Of a stretch of 64,000 nucleotides of DNA, positions 58,311 to 64,000 are shown in pieces. Source of the DNA: Dicyema japonicum (Eukaryota; Dicyemida; Rhombozoa; Dicyemidae); contig RDEW01000041.1 of NCBI GenBank assembly GCA_011109175.1, positions 248,001 through 312,000 on the forward strand. The letters run 5' to 3'. Made by a program: the position numbers and the translations under genes. Positions within the stretch are counted from its first letter, which is position 1. Every line of letters begins with the position of its first letter. The notes beneath the pieces are model-generated. The model was not told the origin of the DNA. It did no database searches and was given only the letters and a program-made list of their open reading frames with translations.

Positions 58311-58400
58311 ACCTAAATTCTTTAAATTCTTATGAATTAGAGATTCCAAAGGAGTTGGTTCTAGGGAGATAAAACCATCTATATAAGGATTCCTCAGGCA

Positions 58401-58585
58401 TTAATCAATAGTGTATGGTAGTGTATCCAGTCTGAAAATTCTATTTATAATCCCTTGGAATCTTGCTCCCATTGAAAGTTCCCCTTTGATTTTCAATAAC
58501 AAAGGCACTTCATGTATCGTAAATGGCTGATAAAATAGTGATTGAGGTTCCAAAGTCTTAGATACACATTTGATATTATTATAAG
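58401..58585 (-). other. Minus-strand C-terminal ORF piece fused to a LINE-D tail
   Basis: Beyond the LINE-D (TAA)n end, the minus strand continues open as NIKCVSKTLEPQSLFYQPFT and IHEVPLLLKIKGELSMGARF to a TAA at 58401. It reads like a host protein end cut by the LINE insertion. No family recognised. Confidence 0.35.
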
Positions 58586-60000
58586 CAACATAATGCACAT
58601 TTATTATTAAGACACTTTCACGAAAGCCATAATGTTTATAGCCCCGCATGTACACCACTCAAAGAAACAATGTTTATAGTTAATCTCTTCCATCTTCCTC
58701 TGTCGAATGAGTAATCTCAATTCCCCGTCTTTAGATTTTTTCTCACACGTTTAGGAAGTGTCGATCTAGGTCGTCCGCGGAAGGGTTTGTCGCACTGTCA
58801 AAGTAATCTTCCATCGCTTTGTTAGCGGGTGCGTCCGGGTTCATTCTTAGTACATGCCCAAATAGCCTCCACCGGGCGTCTATCACATCCTTGCTGAGTT
58901 AAGAACACATACACTTGTTGTAGATAACAGTGGTTGATATTCTACGTGGCCACTCCACTCCGAGTAAGCTTCTTAGTTGCCTTTTATGGAACGAATCCAG
59001 TTTCAATAGTTCGTTGAAGGAACTTCCCCATGTCCCAGCGTTGTACAGTAGGATCGGTTTCACAAACGCGTTGTAAAGCCTGCATCTGATGTCAATTCCA
59101 AGTCCTTTGGCTCTTAGCCATCCTTTCTTTAGTTTAGCCATTGCCGCATTTGCCAGTGTTTTCCTCCTTAGTACATCTTCAGCGTCTCCTAGTAGAGAGC
59201 CGAGCTTATTAGTACGTCTCCATCTTTCATGAGTAATATCGTCTTCTCTTTTGATTTCCGTAATTTCAGTTTTGTTAACATTTACGCTGAGAAACCATTT
59301 CTCAAGCTCCGCAGGTGCATTTTCTAGTAGGTGTTGGAGTGCGGTCACATCCCGTGATACAAAATCCACATCATCCGCATAAGATGTCTCTTCTATGTCT
59401 CCTATATAGCATTTACGGAGGTCGCGGAGTGCAGATTCAAGGTATATGGTGAATAGTAAAGGGGAAAGGGAATCACCCTGGGGTGTCCCAATCGTTGTTT
59501 TGAAACTGCGGGAAGTTACTCCTTCTGTCCTCACAGATAGTCTTGTGTTTGCAAGTAGTAGTCTGATTATCCTAACCGACGATTCATCCAATATTTGCTC
59601 AAGCACATTTATCAGTTTCTGTCTGTTTATTAAGTCGAAAGCTCTGGAGAGATCTATTCCCAACACGGTCGTTGCGCTCTTGAATCTTTGGCGCGTTGCG
59701 CAGCGCCATCTATGGCTCCATACAATGTCTGCCGTAGACCTCCTTTCTTGGAACACACATTGACTTGCTGGTAGGTATAGATCTGCCACACCTTTATCCG
59801 GCTTAGTACAATGTTTGCCAGCACCTTGCGTATCGAATTCAGAAGTATTATCGGGCGGAGATTTTCTACTGGTCCTTTTGATTTGTTCGGTTTTTGTATG
59901 GATATTAATAGTCCATTTCCAAGTCCTAGATCGGTATTAGTATCAAAGACGTCATTTAGGGTTTTTGCAATTGTGTCGCTATGTTTTTTTCCTTAGCTAA
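58586..60000 (-). mobile_element. LINE-D non-LTR retrotransposon, best copy
   Basis: A 296-codon frame (58899-59789) holds most of the RT: LGIDLSRAFDLINRQKLINV, then TIGTPQGDSLSPLLFTIYLE, the active site TSYADDVDFVS, and the connection part VKPILLYNAGTWGSSFNELL. Past a frame break the C-terminus reads RWRLFGHVLRMNPDAPANK. The 3' tail ends near 58590 in CTTAATAATAAA on the element strand. The clade cannot be fixed by eye. Confidence 0.75.
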
Positions 60001-60160
60001 GAAAAACAACCGTCGTGTTCGACAACAATCATTGACTAAAGTTTAAGCACACCTGTAGCCAAGTCATAATATGCACGCAAGCGTGACATCGTAGTCATAA
60101 CAAGGAGAACGGCACTGGTCAGGTCTTCCCATCAGCCAAGAAGGAATTAAAAAATTAAGG

Positions 60161-60163
60161 TAC

Positions 60164-60195
<32 letters not shown>

Positions 60196-61740
60196 AAAAA
60201 GCACTTTCACAGAACCAAAGAACGTTATATTAACAAAGGTCCCGTTTGTGACACACGTTTCAAAATCTGCTTCACTAGGCGTCTCCGTCGCCCTCTGCTT
60301 TGCGCCTCATTTTTTATAGCCTTTTCACGAGAGCCATAATATTTATAGCTCCGCATAGGCAGGACACACAGTTTGTTCTCATTGTTAAAGTAATTATCCA
60401 TTATTATATTTGCAGGGGCGTTTATGTCCATTCTAAGCACGTGCCAAACAGTCTCCATCTTGATTCAATAATGTCGATGCTTATTGGCCTCGATTGTGCC
60501 ACAGATTATAATTTCTTATTTGAAATATTTTTGGGCCAACCTAGGCCCATTAAATTGCGTAATTGTTTTCGATGAAATATTTCAATTTTCTTGAGCTCTA
60601 GCTCTGTGGCCCCTGTGTACTCGAGTTGTACATAAGCACCGGCTTTATATATGCGTTGTATAGTTTTATTCTTAGATTTGTTTTTTTAGTTTTCGTCGAC
60701 TCCATATCTTCTGCATTTTCTTATACATGGCAATGGCTAGAACTTTTCTATACATCATGTCCTTACTATCACCAAGTAAGGATCCCAATTTTTTTTTCCT
60801 CCAATTTTCATCAATATATTTTATTCCATTGTGATTCTTGTGTGTTCAGTCTTTTCCTGATTAATTCGCAGAGACCAATTCTTAAATTTTCCAGGGATTT
60901 TTTCTAATGCAAGTCCAAGTTCCAGATCATTTTCTGACACAAAATCTATGTCATCTGCATACATAATCTCCATCGGCATGCATCCTTCACATTTTGTTCT
61001 AAGAGTTCTCAATTCCGCTTCCAGTTATACGACGAATAGAACCGGAGATGAGAGTCTCCTTGAGGTATTCCAACTATTGTTCCAAAAGGCTTCGATGTCG
61101 TGTTCCCAACTCGTACAGTTAATTAAGTGTTTGATAATAGGAAACGGACAAGTCTTGTGTCATCCTCATCAGCAACGTCCAACAATGTTTTTCTGTTGAC
61201 AGTGTCAAACGACCTGGACATGTCCACTTCCAGAGTTTTAAAATCACTCCTGTATCATTGACACATAGCACATATCCACCTGTGAGACCAAACAGCATTT
61301 GCGGTCAAGCGTCCCCTTCTGAATCCACTCTGTCCCGGCGACAAAATTTCATAAACATCAGAAGATAACCGACTGAGAGATATCAGGGATAGTATCTTTC
61401 TTAATGTTTCCAGTAATATCACTGGTCTTAGATTTTTTATCGGTCCCTTGCTTGTTCCTGGTTTATGCAAAGGAATTAAAATTCCATCACCAAGTTTCAA
61501 GGCGAGTGCATCTCAAATACCTTATTGAAAATCTTTGTAATTAGGGTTGTCAGTTCGCCTGGTGCGTACTTGATCATTTCTCCATGTATGTTGTCAGGTT
61601 CCGCTGCCCTGTTGTTGTTTAATTTAATGATTAGTTTCCTCTGTAGATATCGGTAGATTCAGGCTTTTTGGTGATTTCTCAAATGGCTCCACATCTGAGG
61701 TTTCATTAAGGTACTTCAATGTCATTAATAAGACCGATTC
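60161..61740 (-). mobile_element. LINE-D non-LTR retrotransposon, second copy in tandem
   Basis: RT pieces in order on the minus strand: GILIPLHKPGTSKGPIKNLR (61255-61500), SPGQSGFRRGRLTANAVWSH, DMSRSFDTVNRKTL (about 61195), GIPQGDSHLRSYSSY-like relic (about 61050), YADDIDFVSEND (60821-61012). The C-terminus is WHVLRMDINAPANIIMDNYF (60225-60458). The element ends in (TAA)n at 60161-60196. It lies head to tail behind the 58.6-60.0 kb copy. Confidence 0.72.
60164..60196. repeat. (TTA)n microsatellite, the 3' tail of LINE-D
   Basis: About ten TTA units, equal to (TAA)n on the element strand directly after the LINE-D 3' end. The other copies end with shorter versions of the same repeat. Confidence 0.9.
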
Positions 61741-61791
61741 CTCGTTAAATTAGTTACAACTAACATTTTTTAACAATCTTTAATTTTTCAG

Positions 61792-61977
61792 CCAAACACA
61801 TTTATTCCCAGTAACTCAATTTCTCTAAATAACCAAAAGCCATCAGCCTCTAACAATGCGACACTCCCTTTAAATCAACCCGCCCGAAGCTATTCATGGA
61901 AAGAACTAGCTAGTCTCCTTCAGATTCGCTTGAATATTCCAAAGCAACGAAATCCTAAGAATTCAGCTAATTCATGA
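61792..61977 (+). CDS. Terminal coding exon of an unidentified gene
   Basis: A 3' splice site (branch-like TACAACTAAC, then TTTAATTTTTCAG) is followed by 61 open codons ending TGA. They read PNTFIPSNSISLNNQKPSAS, then LPLNQPARSYSWKELASLLQ and IRLNIPKQRNPKNSANS. There is no ATG, so it must be spliced to something upstream. The nearest DNA is 3.4 kb of LINE-D insertions, so the 5' partner may be as far away as the 57.6-58.3 kb exons. No family recognised. Confidence 0.5.
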   Translation, partial: PNTFIPSNSISLNNQKPSASNNATLPLNQPARSYSWKELASLLQIRLNIPKQRNPKNSANS

Positions 61978-62064
61978 TCACGTGACCTATTGACTGCCAT
62001 GCCCAGTTGTGGGAAATATAAAGGCGTGTGAAACACCAAAAATGTTAATGTTATTACCACCAAA

Positions 62065-63598
62065 TCAGTCAACTCCACCTGACAATTCGTATTCCTGCAG
62101 ACGGAAGGGTAACAAATAAGTTAGATTTAATGTCATTTTCGATATAATACTCTTTCACAACTTTCTTCATGAATTCATCCACCATTTTAGTCGGCACGAT
62201 GGAGACAGAACAACCTCCCCAACCAGCCCCCGTTAGTCGAGACCCCAATGCCCCAGCCTTTCTACAGATTAAATCAGATCTCCCACAAGCATTTTTTTAC
62301 GAGTTGATCGAGCATTGGACAGCTACAGTCGTACAGAACCGAACAGCTGTGGTGACTCTTGTTCATTAGGTCCCCAGTTTTGTTTGAATGGTAAGATCCT
62401 CGACTTCCTGAGCTGACTTTTGGCAAATCTCCACGAATTTTCTTACTCTCAGGGCCTCACCGTACACGTGGGTTGCCGTAAGTACAAGGAGAATTGTCTC
62501 ACTGGAAATTATATCACACAGCTACACCTGAGCGCACATTCGGGGACAAAATCTTATCCATAAGCACTTCTTCAGAAATCTCGAGTTCATTGGCAACCTC
62601 AGCACGTGTGTAATCGTTCATGTGGAGTATTTCCTCGACTTTCGATAGCATCTCCTCTAATGTGAGACCCAAAGATTGTTGCAAAGTGCCTAATTTGAGT
62701 ACTTTCCTCCACTCCAAGCCGGTTCTTTTAGCCATGATCTTGGAATTCCTCAAACTGGGGTACCATTGCTGCAAGCCGGCACTCACTGACACGGACGTTG
62801 AAGTGAGTTGTGGCAGCCTTGTTGAACTCTACACCAGAATTTGCCACCACAAAAGATATTCCTTTGGGAAGAGGTACTGAGGCGGTCTTCAGTGGGTCAA
62901 ATTCGATTGATAGAGCTGATCCTTCCAAGACAAGAAAGAAGCTGCCTGGTCCATTCCACCTCCCTGGGTACCGATCAGTCGCTCAAACACGGCACACAAT
63001 TCAGCCAACTCACTCTGCCCGTTAAAACTGAAAATTTACCGCTGATTTGTCTCCAGCTCCGAGCACGTGGTATACAACTACAGCAGAAGCGCAGACAAGG
63101 GCACTGGAACTCGAAAGACCGGCTGATGGAGGGATTATTCCGTCTACGAGAATCTTAAAATCACCAAAAATGTAAACATTTAGTCCATTCAGTTTCCTTT
63201 TAAGGTTGGAAGTCATCCCTATTATTCCGCAAAGCACATAGTTGTACCAAAAAGGCTCAGAGAGGATGATTAAAGGTTCAGAGGTGGAGAAATCGCTAAA
63301 TAATGTTGATTAATACGGATATTTATCGGTGTTGGTGTTAAAAATGTTGATTTGTGAGGATTTGTTGACAGAAACTGCAATCACAACGTCCTGCATAAGA
63401 GCCATTGGGCAAACTCCGTATCCGCAGTAGTCAATGTGTTCACCTAAAATGTTTTTATTGGTTACCTATAAGATTTACTCTGCCTGGGGCCCGGACAAAA
63501 AATGCTGGTTTGCAACCAAATCGGTTTTCAAATAGAACAGATAAAGAGGTAAGCCTTTGAGAATTTTTGCTATCGTAAATTGGAATAGACTGCGACAT
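62065..63598 (-). CDS. GALK2: GHMP-family sugar kinase, GALK2-like (N-acetylgalactosamine/galactose kinase)
   Basis: From ATG 63598 the product begins [20 protein letters not shown] and carries the galactokinase signature [17 protein letters not shown], the ATP loop [14 protein letters not shown], and [15 protein letters not shown] with the catalytic Asp. [20 protein letters not shown] and a C-terminal [17 protein letters not shown] follow. The spacing and the [17 protein letters not shown] insert match GALK2 better than GALK1. Introns are 63444-63465, 63296-63316, 63154-63177, 63015-63039, 62739-62763 and 62502-62527 (21-26 nt). It phosphorylates galactose or GalNAc at C1 using ATP. At least three one-base breaks (after FLSWK, after LYLRQ, after KLG) sit in short homopolymers. 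The stop is at 62069 or 62065 depending on a last intron. Confidence 0.88.
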
Positions 63599-64000
63599 CG
63601 GTGGATTTAAAAATCTATTTATTTATTTTGATTTGGCTTGACTTAAAAAATATTTTTAAATAATTATCATTAAATTTTATTTACATTTTTACTATTTTTG
63701 ATAATAAATAGATTTACCATCTTGAAACTTGTCCGAAAATAAGTGACTCAGAATCAATACTACCACGTGGTTTACGAGTTTACCTTGCAAGGTTAAGATG
63801 TGGACACCATTAAAATCTCCGCTCATACTTTATAAATTGGTTTTCGCCTCTGATGCACCTCGTTTCATTTGACGAACGAGGACCACCCTCCCCATGGTCC
63901 TCGCCGGGAAGCTCCAAAATATTGGAAGACGCTTAAGATAGGAAGAGAATCTGGATGGACTACGAGAGCTTGCGTATGACAGGGAAAATGGAGGAAGATG
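63599..64000. other. Upstream region of GALK2; no further gene recognised
   Basis: AT-rich DNA next to the GALK2 start, where its promoter should be, then GC-richer sequence from 63840. The last 100 bases contain a short frame that might be retrotransposon C-terminus, but it runs off the window. Confidence 0.3.

Noticed and set aside
11162-63598. Programmed ribosomal frameshifting as the cause of the frame breaks
   Set aside because: Both +1 and -1 events occur, with no common slippery site or structure, and most coincide with short homopolymers.

Overview
This window looks like nuclear DNA of a small-genome animal. Conserved eukaryotic genes (uS10, ATG5, RTF2, a ZIP metal transporter, mitochondrial RNA polymerase, a GALK2-type sugar kinase, a kinesin-14) are split by extremely short GT-AG introns. 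Nearly all introns I could place are 20-26 nt, a few candidates are 17 nt, and only one is clearly long (275 nt, with foreign-looking sequence inside). Introns this short together with animal-type transposons point to a dicyemid mesozoan or something with the same gene architecture. The organism call is inference; the introns are read directly from the sequence.

Layout. 1-5.1 kb holds decayed non-LTR retrotransposons and one intact CCHC/endonuclease ORF. 6.3-8.0 kb (minus) is a damaged kinesin-14. 8.5-9.9 kb is LINE debris, including a 5' end with a 2A-like peptide and an AP endonuclease. 10.2-12.1 kb carries an unrecognised spliced gene and RTF2. 12.6-14.4 kb (minus) is the best copy of a retrotransposon family here called RLE-A. 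15.0-16.1 kb may hold a minus-strand gene. 18.3-20.3 kb has ZIP (plus) and ATG5 (minus), convergent. 20.4-25.2 kb holds LINE and RLE-A pieces, a pseudogene of the LRR gene at 28.5 kb and a decayed minisatellite. 25.8-27.7 kb is a Tigger/pogo transposon. 28.5-31.3 kb has an intact LRR protein gene, a helical-repeat-like gene and a small convergent gene. 31.4-34.5 kb is decayed retrotransposon sequence, followed by ribosomal protein uS10 at 34.7 kb. 35-42 kb is mostly transposons (RT fragment, hAT, LINE-D, LINE-C, SINE). 43.0-46.7 kb is mitochondrial RNA polymerase. 47-51 kb is a SINE, LINE pieces and a Tigger relic, then a small roadblock-like gene at 51.4 kb. 52-57.4 kb is nested RLE-A/LINE-C/Tc1-like DNA. 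57.5-62.0 kb has exons of unrecognised genes split by two LINE-D copies. 62.1-63.6 kb (minus) is a GALK2-type kinase.

For reading this annotation, three non-LTR families recur. LINE-C is an AP-endonuclease LINE with RT motifs like Jockey/CR1 and 3' ends rich in TAAA. RLE-A has an RT with a GVQQGDPLGPLLF motif and a C-terminal domain with a WDATC-DT motif that ends in an RGNSFAI tail. LINE-D has an RT with GTPQGDSLSPLLF and YADD and ends in (TAA)n. A tRNA-headed SINE shares its 3' tail with LINE-D, so LINE-D is the likely engine of SINE movement.

Several conserved genes contain single-base frame breaks, most explained by one base in a short homopolymer. Either the assembly carries residual indels or several of these genes are recently inactivated; the window alone cannot decide. 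Gene models of damaged genes are therefore given as spans.
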